DNA of 8,145 nucleotides, taken from contig JAWVZH010000128.1 in assembly GCA_033722295.1 (NCBI GenBank), forward strand, positions 1-8,145. Reading direction: 5' to 3'. The DNA comes from JAWVZH01 sp033722295 (GTDB lineage Bacteria; Bacteroidota; Bacteroidia; Chitinophagales; Saprospiraceae). The translations under genes and the position numbers were made by a program. The notes beneath the pieces were generated by a model. The model was not told where the DNA came from and ran no database searches. It saw nothing but the letters and a program-made list of their open reading frames with translations. Shown piece after piece: positions 1 through 5,917 of this stretch (positions within the stretch are counted from its first letter, which is position 1; every line of letters begins with the position of its first letter).

Positions 1-1
1 A

Positions 2-421
2 TCCAGTGTATTTGCCTTTTTACTGGTCGTGATCTTTACCTATGTGTATACGGCGCTTCTGGTCAATCCTCAGCAATATGCGGAATATCTGAAGAGACAA
101 AATGCATTCATCCCGGGTATCAAACCGGGTAAACCAACGGCTGAATTTATCGATGAGGTGACAACAAGAGTTACTCTGCCCGGTTCGATCTTCTTGGGTT
201 TCATAACGATAATTCCGGCAATTGCGGTTGCGTTCGGCGTAAACACAGGCTGGGCCATCTTCTTTGGTGGTACATCCTTGCTGATCCTCGTTGGCGTTGT
301 TCTGGATACTTTGCAGCAGATTGAAGCACATCTGCTAATGCGTAAGTATGACGGCCTCGTGAAATCAGGTAAGTTAAAAGGGCGCTCAGCAGGTATGCAG
401 AGCATAGGAGCTCCGATGTAG
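2..421 (+). CDS. secY: Protein translocase subunit SecY, C-terminal part (5' truncated by window edge)
   Basis: SecY is the channel subunit of the SecYEG translocon in the inner membrane, which exports unfolded proteins and inserts membrane proteins. Only the last 139 residues are present. The reading frame is open from base 2, and roughly the first 300 residues lie upstream of the window. Three hydrophobic segments are visible at about residues 3-20, 60-80 and 84-102 of the fragment, fitting the last three transmembrane helices of the ten-helix family. Between the first two is the cytoplasmic loop with the family motif IPGIKPGKPT (residues 37-46). After the last helix comes the conserved QIEAHLLMRKYDG (106-118), then a short basic tail. 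It stops with TAG at 419-421. Its place directly before map is the usual spc-operon order. The identification is firm; the real start cannot be seen. Confidence 0.97.
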   Translation, partial: SSVFAFLLVVIFTYVYTALLVNPQQYAEYLKRQNAFIPGIKPGKPTAEFIDEVTTRVTLPGSIFLGFITIIPAIAVAFGVNTGWAIFFGGTSLLILVGVVLDTLQQIEAHLLMRKYDGLVKSGKLKGRSAGMQSIGAPM

Positions 422-502
422 TGCAGCATCGAACTACAATAAGAATAAGAACTGATTTTTTACCGAACAAGTGGCATGTCTTCTTGGTTTTCACGTCGTA
501 AG

Positions 503-1312
503 ATGATAATACTCAAAAATGATAGCCAGATAGAATCCATCAGGCGTAGCTGTCTGATCGTTTGTGGGGCTCTGACTGAGGTGGCGAAGGTTATTGGACC
601 CGGAGTCACTGGTGCACAGATCGACAAACTGGCCGAAGAATACATTCGGGATCAATCAGCAGTTCCGGCCTTTAAAGGACATGGTGGATTTCCAGGATCA
701 CTTTGTATATCGATCAATTCCTGTGTGGTTCACGGCATTCCGTCTGAAGAACCGTTCAAGGAAGGCGATATCGTGTCGGTCGATTGTGGTTCTATATTGG
801 ATGGTTTCTACGGAGATTCAGCATATACCTTCGCTGTAGGAGAGATTTCGGATGATCTGAAAAAACTTCTGGATACCACGAACGAAAGTCTCTACATCGG
901 TATTGATCAGGCAAGAGTTGGCAACAGGATCGGGGATATCGGATTTGCGATCCAGGACTATACCGAAAGAAAGCATGATTATAGCGTGGTACGCGAATTG
1001 GTTGGTCATGGTATTGGAGAGAACCTTCATGAACCTCCTGAAGTGCCCAATTACGGCAAGAGAGGAAAGGGGCCCAAAATAGAGGAAGGACTGGTCATCG
1101 CTATCGAGCCGATGATCAATTTGGGTAAGAAGAATATAATGCAGTTGAATGACGGATGGAGCATTGTTACAAGAGATAATATGCCATCAGCTCACTTTGA
1201 ACATACCATAGCGGTAAAAAAAGAAGGTCCGGTACTTTTGTCGGATCACGAACCTGTGGTTGAAGCTATTAAAAATAACGAAAATCTGTCCCATTTCTCG
1301 GTAAAAAGTTAG
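503..1312 (+). CDS. map: Methionine aminopeptidase, type I
   Basis: This cytosolic metalloenzyme removes the initiator methionine from nascent proteins when the second residue is small. From the ATG at 503 it has 269 residues, close to the usual 250-265 of type I enzymes, and lacks the type II insert. All metal and catalytic positions are present: H77 (VVHGIP), D94 and D105 (VDCGSILDGFYGDSA), H169 (GHGIG), H176, E202 (AIEPM) and E233 (HFEHT). Their spacing matches E. coli H79, D97, D108, H171, H178, E204 and E235. The start at 503 was chosen because MIILKNDSQIESIRR aligns with the normal family N-terminus. An in-frame ATG at 476 would add MSSWFSRRK, which the family usually lacks. Neither start has a clear ribosome binding site. 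It lies between secY and infA, as in many spc operons. Confidence 0.96.
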   Translation: MIILKNDSQIESIRRSCLIVCGALTEVAKVIGPGVTGAQIDKLAEEYIRDQSAVPAFKGHGGFPGSLCISINSCVVHGIPSEEPFKEGDIVSVDCGSILDGFYGDSAYTFAVGEISDDLKKLLDTTNESLYIGIDQARVGNRIGDIGFAIQDYTERKHDYSVVRELVGHGIGENLHEPPEVPNYGKRGKGPKIEEGLVIAIEPMINLGKKNIMQLNDGWSIVTRDNMPSAHFEHTIAVKKEGPVLLSDHEPVVEAIKNNENLSHFSVKS

Positions 1313-1336
1313 ATATTTGCACTCCGATTTCGAAAT

Positions 1337-1558
1337 ATGGCTAAGAAGGACTTAATAAAACAAGACGGAATTATTGAAGAAGCGCTATCAAACGCGATGT
1401 TCAGGGTGCGTTTACAAAATGATCATTTGATCATTGCAACTATCTCGGGTAAGATGAGGATGAATTACATCCGTATCCTGCCAGGAGATAAGGTAGCGGT
1501 TGAAATGTCACCGTATGATCTGTCCAGGGGCCGTATAACTTACAGATATAAATCATAA
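1337..1558 (+). CDS. infA: Translation initiation factor IF-1
   Basis: IF-1 is a small OB-fold protein that binds the A site of the 30S subunit during initiation, helping IF-2 and IF-3 select the initiator tRNA. The product has 73 residues, and bacterial IF-1 is typically 71-73. The whole protein is one S1-like domain. Recognisable pieces are the N-terminal MAKKDLIKQDGIIEEALSNA, the FRVRLQN strand, then ISGKMRMNYIRILPGDKVAVEMSPYDLSRGRITYRYK, which follows the family nearly residue for residue. It starts 24 bases after map and ends 5 bases before rpmJ, so it should be read from the same transcript. No Shine-Dalgarno is seen before the ATG. The infA-rpmJ-rpsM order is standard for this cluster in many bacteria. 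Confidence 0.98.
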   Translation: MAKKDLIKQDGIIEEALSNAMFRVRLQNDHLIIATISGKMRMNYIRILPGDKVAVEMSPYDLSRGRITYRYKS

Positions 1559-1563
1559 AAATT

Positions 1564-1680
1564 ATGAAAGTAAGAGCTTCGGTAAAAAAGAGATCTGCTG
1601 ACTGCAAGATCGTTAGAAGAAAGGGTAGAATTTATATCATCAACAAGAAAAATCCCAAGTTTAAACAACGTCAAGGGTAA
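1564..1680 (+). CDS. rpmJ: 50S ribosomal protein L36 (bL36), zinc-free form
   Basis: L36 is the smallest protein of the large ribosomal subunit and binds 23S rRNA. The 38-codon frame starts with MKVRASVKKR and ends with the family-typical KFKQRQG. The length is normal, since family members have 37-38 residues. The classic form carries a zinc ribbon with three Cys and one His. Here only one Cys survives (C14 in ADCK). The position of the first Cys is in the RSAD stretch, the third lies near IINKKNP, and the His is replaced in the NPKFK region, so the protein should not bind zinc. This C-minus type is what Bacteroidota usually carry. It lies 5 bases after infA and 7 before rpsM, without a Shine-Dalgarno, so translation is probably coupled. 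Confidence 0.97.
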   Translation: MKVRASVKKRSADCKIVRRKGRIYIINKKNPKFKQRQG

Positions 1681-1687
1681 TTGAATT

Positions 1688-2065
1688 ATGGCAAGAATAG
1701 CAGGAGTCGACTTACCAAAAAATAAAAGAGGCGTCATAGGTCTTACTTATATCTATGGTATAGGCAAGAGCCAGGCACACAGCATTCTTCAGGAGGCTGG
1801 TATTGAAGATGGGGTCAAAACAGATGACTGGACGGATGATAATATCCGGTCCATCGCTTCTATCATACAGAACAAGTACACCGTTGAGGGTGAACTACGG
1901 AGTGAAGTTCAAATGAACATCAAGCGACTGATGGATATCGGTTGTTACAGGGGGTTGAGGCATAGAAAGGGTTTACCTGTCAGGGGTCAGAGAACAAAGA
2001 CCAATGCCCGGACCAGAAAGGGTAAGAAGAAAACAGTTGCCAACAAGAAAAAGGCGGTTAAATAA
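1688..2065 (+). CDS. rpsM: 30S ribosomal protein S13 (uS13)
   Basis: S13 sits in the head of the small subunit, contacts the P-site tRNA and forms bridges to the large subunit. The 125-residue product is of normal length. It opens with MARIAGVDLPKNKRG, followed by LTYIYGIGKSQA (19-30), the helix-hairpin-type segment. The family signature is at about 88-111: YRGLRHRKGLPVRGQRTKTN, then ARTRKG. The last 14 residues are lysine-rich (KKKTVANKKKAVK), matching the basic tail that reaches toward tRNA in the P site. The ATG lies 8 bases after the rpmJ stop without a Shine-Dalgarno. An 8-base gap leads to rpsK. Together with rpsK, rpsD, rpoA and rplQ it forms the alpha operon set. Confidence 0.98.
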   Translation: MARIAGVDLPKNKRGVIGLTYIYGIGKSQAHSILQEAGIEDGVKTDDWTDDNIRSIASIIQNKYTVEGELRSEVQMNIKRLMDIGCYRGLRHRKGLPVRGQRTKTNARTRKGKKKTVANKKKAVK

Positions 2066-2073
2066 GAGCTAAC

Positions 2074-2460
2074 ATGGCGAAAGTTAGAAAAGCAAAAAAA
2101 CGTAATGTCAAGGTTGATGCGGAGGGCATGGTGCATATCCAGGCTACTTTCAACAACATCATTGTAACCCTGACCAATAAGGCAGGTCAGGTGATATCCT
2201 GGTCTTCTGCCGGGAAAGCGGGATTCAGAGGGTCCAAGAAGAATACCCCTTATGCAGCTCAGATTGCTGCTGGTGAAGCGGCCAAGGAGGCCTACGATGC
2301 CGGGATGCGTACAGCGGAAGTGCAGGTAAAAGGACCGGGATCTGGTCGTGAAGCCGCTATTCGTGCAGTTGACGATGCAGGTATCAGGGTCACCAGGATC
2401 AAGGATATTACTCCGATACCTCATAATGGCTGCCGTCCGCCAAAACGCCGTAGGGTATAA
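2074..2460 (+). CDS. rpsK: 30S ribosomal protein S11 (uS11)
   Basis: S11 lies on the platform of the small subunit beside the mRNA exit region and the 3' part of 16S rRNA. The product has 128 residues, a normal length. The lysine-rich N-terminus (MAKVRKAKKRNVKV) is followed by the core fold from HIQATFNNIIVTLT (21-34). The family signature VKGPGSGREAAIR is at 85-97. The C-terminus ends in the near-invariant DITPIPHNGCRPPKRRRV (111-128). Asn118 before Gly119 in that tail is equivalent to the asparagine known to become isoaspartate in E. coli S11; whether that happens here is inference. It lies between rpsM (8 bases) and rpsD (31 bases) in the conserved order. Confidence 0.98.
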   Translation: MAKVRKAKKRNVKVDAEGMVHIQATFNNIIVTLTNKAGQVISWSSAGKAGFRGSKKNTPYAAQIAAGEAAKEAYDAGMRTAEVQVKGPGSGREAAIRAVDDAGIRVTRIKDITPIPHNGCRPPKRRRV

Positions 2461-2478
2461 CATTTTGAAATCGAGATT

Positions 2479-2484
2479 AGGAAG
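2479..2484 (+). promoter_or_regulatory. Shine-Dalgarno-like site of rpsD
   Basis: AGGAAG ends 7 bases before the rpsD ATG at 2492, which is ideal spacing for pairing with the anti-Shine-Dalgarno of 16S rRNA. It is the only start in this window with a clear match; the other full genes have AT-rich or neutral leaders. Bacteroidota rarely rely on this pairing, so the site may or may not be used. The match and spacing are seen directly; function is inferred. Confidence 0.5.
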
Positions 2485-2491
2485 ATAAGAT

Positions 2492-3103
2492 ATGGCAAGA
2501 TACACAGGTCCAAAAACTAAAAAATCAAGAGCATTCGGTCAATCTTTGTACGGGCTGGACAGAGCTTTCGACAAACGAAAGTATCCACCCGGACATCATG
2601 GTAATAACCGTCGTAGGAGACAGAAGTCCGACTATGCTCTGCAGCTCATGGAGAAGCAGAAGGCCAAATATACATACGGCCTGCTTGAACGTCAGTTTCG
2701 TAACCTTTTCGAAAAGGCCAACAGTAAACAGGGAGTGACGGGTGAAGTGCTTTTTCAGTTTCTTGAGGCAAGACTTGACAATACGGTTTTTAGATTGGGC
2801 ATAGCACCAACACGAAGAGCTGCCAGACAGCTGGTGAATCACAGACATATTTTGGTCAATGGCGTTTTATCGGATACTCCTTCTCATCAGTTGAGACCCG
2901 GAGATATCGTCAGTGTGAGGGGAAAGTCACAAAATCTGGAAGTGATCAGGGACAGTATAAGCACGAAAAGCGATGTGCGAAATTTTGGATGGCTCGAATG
3001 GAATCCAGATCGTCTGGAAGGGAAGTTCATGGCTTATCCTGAAAGGGAAAACATCCCGGAGAACATTAACGAGCAGTTGATCGTTGAATTGTACTCCAAA
3101 TAA
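2492..3103 (+). CDS. rpsD: 30S ribosomal protein S4 (uS4), zinc-free form
   Basis: S4 is a primary assembly protein of the small subunit. It nucleates the 5' domain of 16S rRNA and lines the mRNA entry channel, and in E. coli it also represses its own operon. The 203-residue product is of normal length. Residues 1-90 form the N-terminal domain, starting MARYTGPKTKKSRAFG. The S4 RNA-binding domain spans about 91-155, with the signature core LEARLDNTVFRLGIAPTRRA followed by ARQLVNHRHILVNG and PGDIVSVRGKS. There is no cysteine anywhere, so the zinc-binding N-terminal motif of some S4 proteins is absent. It is the only gene here with a good Shine-Dalgarno. Thirty-seven bases separate it from rpoA. 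Confidence 0.98.
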   Translation: MARYTGPKTKKSRAFGQSLYGLDRAFDKRKYPPGHHGNNRRRRQKSDYALQLMEKQKAKYTYGLLERQFRNLFEKANSKQGVTGEVLFQFLEARLDNTVFRLGIAPTRRAARQLVNHRHILVNGVLSDTPSHQLRPGDIVSVRGKSQNLEVIRDSISTKSDVRNFGWLEWNPDRLEGKFMAYPERENIPENINEQLIVELYSK

Positions 3104-3140
3104 TTAGACACTTACAACAACCATACACAATATCGTCTCA

Positions 3141-4139
3141 ATGAGTATATTAAATTTTCAGAAGCCAGATAAAATTCTATTACAAAAGGCCGACGATTTC
3201 GACGGCTCTTTTGAATTTAAGCCCCTTGAACCAGGCTTCGGCCAAACCATAGGTAATGCACTGAGAAGGGTGCTCCTTTCATCCCTGGAGGGATATGCTA
3301 TTTCAGCGGTCAGAATTGCCGGTGTTGATCACGAGTTTTCTACGATCAAAGGTGTGGTTGAGGATGTTGTGGACATAATATTGAACCTCAAACAGGTCAG
3401 ATTGAAGAAATCTGTGGAAGATAGCGAAGTGACCGAAGAAAAGATCTATCTGACCCTGACCAGTAAAGAAGAATTCAAGGCGGAGGATATCGAATCTCAT
3501 ACCAATCTCTTCCAGGTCATGAATCCTGATCTGGTCATATGCAGGATGGAGCCTTTCGTTAATCTGGAGGTCGAAATAACAGTTACCAAGGGCAGGGGCT
3601 ATGTGCCTGCTGATGATGCAAACATCAAGGATGCTCCGATTGGCGTGATCCCTGTGGATGCTATTTATACGCCTATCAAGAAGGTTGGTTATAGCATTGG
3701 TAATACCCGTGTAGGTCAGAGAACCGATTACGAGAAATTGAATATAGATGTTCGAACCGATGGTACGATACATCCGGAGGAGGCTATTAAAGAAGCTAGC
3801 CGTATATTGATCCAGCACCTGATGCTGATCACTGACGAGAATATTACGTTCGATGATGAAAGCTCGAGTGAGGACAACATTGTTGACGAGCATATCTTAC
3901 ATATGCGTAAGTTGCTCAAAACCTCACTTGAAGATCTCGATTTGTCAGTGAGGGCGTACAACTGTTTGAAAGCTGCCAAGATCAATACACTTGGCGAGCT
4001 TGTCAAATACGATACCCATGAGCTTTTGAAGTTCAGAAACTTCGGTAAGAAATCCCTCGTGGAGATCGAAGAGTTGCTGCAAATGAAAGGCCTTACTTTT
4101 GGTATGGACCTTTCGAAGTATAAACTTGACGAAGAGTAA
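3141..4139 (+). CDS. rpoA: DNA-directed RNA polymerase subunit alpha
   Basis: The alpha subunit dimerises to scaffold the beta and beta-prime subunits, and its C-terminal domain contacts promoter DNA and activators. The 332-residue product is of normal length. The N-terminal assembly domain covers about 1-235, with the hallmark EPGFGQTIGNALRRVLLSS (30-48) and GVDHEFSTIKGVVEDVVDIILNLK (61-84). An acidic linker (about 236-250) leads to the C-terminal domain at about 255-325. The residues that in E. coli bind UP-element DNA are conserved: R271, N274 and C275 (LSVRAYNCLKA), and G302, K304 and S305 (FGKKSLVEIEE), corresponding to R265, N268, C269, G296, K298 and S299. The ATG has no Shine-Dalgarno and follows an AT-rich leader. 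Its neighbours rpsD and rplQ are the usual alpha-operon partners. Confidence 0.98.
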   Translation: MSILNFQKPDKILLQKADDFDGSFEFKPLEPGFGQTIGNALRRVLLSSLEGYAISAVRIAGVDHEFSTIKGVVEDVVDIILNLKQVRLKKSVEDSEVTEEKIYLTLTSKEEFKAEDIESHTNLFQVMNPDLVICRMEPFVNLEVEITVTKGRGYVPADDANIKDAPIGVIPVDAIYTPIKKVGYSIGNTRVGQRTDYEKLNIDVRTDGTIHPEEAIKEASRILIQHLMLITDENITFDDESSSEDNIVDEHILHMRKLLKTSLEDLDLSVRAYNCLKAAKINTLGELVKYDTHELLKFRNFGKKSLVEIEELLQMKGLTFGMDLSKYKLDEE

Positions 4140-4151
4140 AACTAAATTTAT

Positions 4152-4181
4152 GTAATTACCGGGCGTCAAAGCCGGTGTTAC
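4152..4181 (+). repeat. Inverted repeat / RNA hairpin in the rpoA-rplQ gap
   Basis: The 64-base gap between rpoA and rplQ holds an imperfect inverted repeat. GTAA (4152-4155) and TACCGG (4157-4162) pair with CCGGTG (4172-4177) and TTAC (4178-4181). T4156 bulges and the loop is 9 bases. Ten pairs form, including one T-G wobble. No T-run follows, so it does not look like a terminator. It lies 22 bases before the rplQ start and could be a processing site, an RNA-stabilising element or a protein-binding leader. The pairing is seen in the sequence; any role is inference. Confidence 0.5.
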
Positions 4182-4203
4182 GAGGATAACAAATTGTAAA
4201 TCG

Positions 4204-4686
4204 ATGAATCACGGAAAAACCATCAACCATCTGAGCCGTAAGAAGGGACACAGACGTGCGGTGCTGATGAATATGGCCAATGCATTGATCAAACACAAAA
4301 GGATCAATACAACGCTGGCTAAGGCCAAGGCATTGAGGAGATATGCCGAACCCTTGATCACAAAGTCCAAAAAGAACAACATGCACTCCCGTCGCGTGGT
4401 CTATGGTTATCTCCAGGACAAGTCCTCTATAACTGAGTTGTTCGACACTATCGGACCCAAAGTGATGGAACGCCCTGGAGGTTATTTGCGAGTTATAAAA
4501 TTGGGTTTTAGGCCCAGCGATGGTGCCGAAATGGCTATGATCGAGTTCGTCGATTTCAATGAGGTTTATGATCCTTCCAAAGGAAGGAAAAAGACAAGAA
4601 GGAGCCGACGAGGTGGTGGTGGCAGAAAAAAATCTGCCACTCAGAAAAAGGGAACACAGAAAACGGCAGCCTCAGAAGAAGAATAG
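4204..4686 (+). CDS. rplQ: 50S ribosomal protein L17 (bL17) with basic C-terminal extension
   Basis: L17 is a large-subunit protein near the peptide exit tunnel. The 160-residue product has the family core in about residues 1-118: MNHGKTINHLSRKKGHRRA, then LMNMANALIKHKRINTTLAKAKALRRYAEPLI (21-52), and PGGYLRVIKLGFRPSDGAEMAMIEFV (91-116). After the core comes a low-complexity tail of about 40 residues, rich in Lys, Arg, Gly and Ser, ending in acidic AASEEE. E. coli L17 is shorter (127 residues), while long basic tails are common in this protein from Bacteroidota. The ATG is 64 bases after rpoA, with a hairpin in between and no close Shine-Dalgarno. It is the last gene before the terminator at 4725-4756. 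Confidence 0.97.
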   Translation: MNHGKTINHLSRKKGHRRAVLMNMANALIKHKRINTTLAKAKALRRYAEPLITKSKKNNMHSRRVVYGYLQDKSSITELFDTIGPKVMERPGGYLRVIKLGFRPSDGAEMAMIEFVDFNEVYDPSKGRKKTRRSRRGGGGRKKSATQKKGTQKTAASEEE

Positions 4687-4724
4687 GAATCGTTGAACAA
4701 ACAACGCATAGAAATAATTTATAT

Positions 4725-4756
4725 AAAAGCAATCTCTATATGAGGTTGCTTTTTTT
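4725..4756 (+). terminator. Rho-independent terminator after rplQ
   Basis: A perfect-looking stem lies 38 bases after the rplQ stop. AAAAGCAATCTC (4725-4736) pairs with GAGGTTGCTTTT (4742-4753) around a 5-base TATAT loop, with one T-G wobble. The stem runs into a T-run that covers 4750-4756. This is a standard intrinsic terminator and should end the ribosomal protein/rpoA transcript. The next promoter candidate overlaps its 3' half. Confidence 0.88.
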
Positions 4757-4775
4757 GTTTGGGGCGGTATATTTG
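4746..4775 (+). promoter_or_regulatory. Bacteroidota-type promoter candidate for carA
   Basis: TATATTTG at 4768-4775 fits the TAnnTTTG -7 element of the Bacteroidota housekeeping sigma factor exactly. A TTG at 4746-4748 lies 19 bases upstream, within the spacing reported for the -33 element. Transcription would begin near 4780-4785, giving carA a leader of about 20-25 bases. The TTG is inside the 3' arm of the rplQ terminator. The motifs are seen directly; activity is inferred. The location just after a terminator and before the next gene supports it. Confidence 0.65.
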
Positions 4776-4804
4776 TGCCGGTCAAGATTCAAAACTCACT
4801 TTCT

Positions 4805-5917
4805 ATGAACAATGAAAACCCTGCCATATTGCTACTTGAGGACGGTGTGTCTTTTAAAGGCAAAGCCGCCGGTAAGATAGGTACTACAATTGGTGAGATC
4901 TGTTTCAATACAGGCATGACCGGATATCAGGAAGTCTTTACAGACCCTTCTTACTATGGTCAGATCCTTGTCATGACCTCTGTGCATATCGGGAATTATG
5001 GAACTTTGGAGGATGAACAGGAGTCCGGGGACGTACAGATCGCCGGGCTGGTCTGTCGTAATTTCACTGTGCCTTATTCCAGGAAACAGGCTGACGATTC
5101 CATTCAGGGCTATGCTGAAAAATATGATCTGGTTGCGATCTCTGATGTAGATACCAGAGCACTGGTTACACATGTTAGAAATAAAGGCGCCATGAATGCT
5201 ATTATTTCTTCAGAGACAATGGATGAGAAGGAATTGATGAAAAAACTCAAAGCTGCACCGAGTATGAAGGGTTTGGAGTTGGCGAGTACAGTGTCGACTA
5301 AATCCCCGTATGAATATGGTAACCCTGAGGCAAGCTACAAGGTGGCGGTTATGGACTATGGTACCAAGAAGAATATCCTGAGAAACTTTGACAACCGGGA
5401 TATATTTATGAAAGTATTTCCGGCAAAAACGTCTTTTGAAGAGATCGAAAAATGGGGTCCTGATGGATATTTTCTCTCCAATGGACCAGGGGACCCTGCT
5501 TCAATGTCTTACGCGGTTGAGAATGTAAAGAAGATGCTTGCTTCGGGTAAGCCGATTTTTGGAATTTGTCTGGGCCACCAACTTTTATCACTGGCATTGG
5601 GAATTGAAACTTACAAGATGCATCATGGCCATAGAGGGGCTAATCATCCTGTTAAGAATCTACAGACAGGGTTTTGCCAGATCACAAGTCAGAACCATGG
5701 CTTTGGCGTAGTTGCAGAGCAGGTCTATGAAAGGGAGTCCGACATTCTTGTCACTCATGTTAACTTGAATGACGACACTGTAGAAGGAATAAGACTTAAG
5801 GAAAAACCGGTTTTGTCGGTTCAGTTTCACCCTGAAGCCAGTCCTGGCCCTCATGACAGTGAATACCTGTTTGATGAGTTCAAGGAGCTTCTTGTAAAAA
5901 GCCGTAATCATGACTAG
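4805..5917 (+). CDS. carA: Carbamoyl phosphate synthase small (glutaminase) subunit
   Basis: CarA hydrolyses glutamine and passes ammonia to the large subunit CarB, which makes carbamoyl phosphate for pyrimidine and arginine synthesis in the cytosol. From the ATG at 4805 it has 370 residues, normal for the family (about 360-385). The N-terminal CPSase small-chain domain spans about 6-150, with LLEDGVSFKGKA and FNTGMTGYQEVFTDPSYYGQ (34-53). The class I glutamine amidotransferase domain spans about 178-365: the nucleophile C255 is in FGICLGHQ, and H342 and E344 are in VQFHPEASPGP. SNGPGDP (225-231) is the usual oxyanion-region motif. An in-frame GTG at 4775 lies inside the -7 promoter box, so it was rejected as the start. 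No carB is in the window. The 3' end overlaps eno by 8 bases. Confidence 0.96.
   Translation: MNNENPAILLLEDGVSFKGKAAGKIGTTIGEICFNTGMTGYQEVFTDPSYYGQILVMTSVHIGNYGTLEDEQESGDVQIAGLVCRNFTVPYSRKQADDSIQGYAEKYDLVAISDVDTRALVTHVRNKGAMNAIISSETMDEKELMKKLKAAPSMKGLELASTVSTKSPYEYGNPEASYKVAVMDYGTKKNILRNFDNRDIFMKVFPAKTSFEEIEKWGPDGYFLSNGPGDPASMSYAVENVKKMLASGKPIFGICLGHQLLSLALGIETYKMHHGHRGANHPVKNLQTGFCQITSQNHGFGVVAEQVYERESDILVTHVNLNDDTVEGIRLKEKPVLSVQFHPEASPGPHDSEYLFDEFKELLVKSRNHD

Noticed and set aside
417..438. Inverted repeat TGTAGT...ACTACA at the secY stop
   Set aside because: Only six pairs with a 10-base loop and no T-run; too weak to call a terminator within an operon.
1233..1240. TACTTTTG, a TAnnTTTG match inside the end of map, as a promoter for infA
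   Set aside because: No TTG lies at the right distance upstream and it is inside coding sequence, so a chance match is more likely.
1987..2505. 172-codon open frame on the - strand across rpsM, rpsK and the rpsD start
   Set aside because: It is antisense to well-identified ribosomal protein genes and has no recognisable domain.
3303..3893. 196-codon open frame on the - strand
   Set aside because: It lies wholly within rpoA, resembles no family I recognise, and is explained as a shadow of the strongly conserved + strand gene.
4775..4804. GTG start adding ten residues to carA
   Set aside because: The codon lies in the TAnnTTTG promoter box, upstream of the expected transcript start, and the extra residues do not match the family N-terminus.
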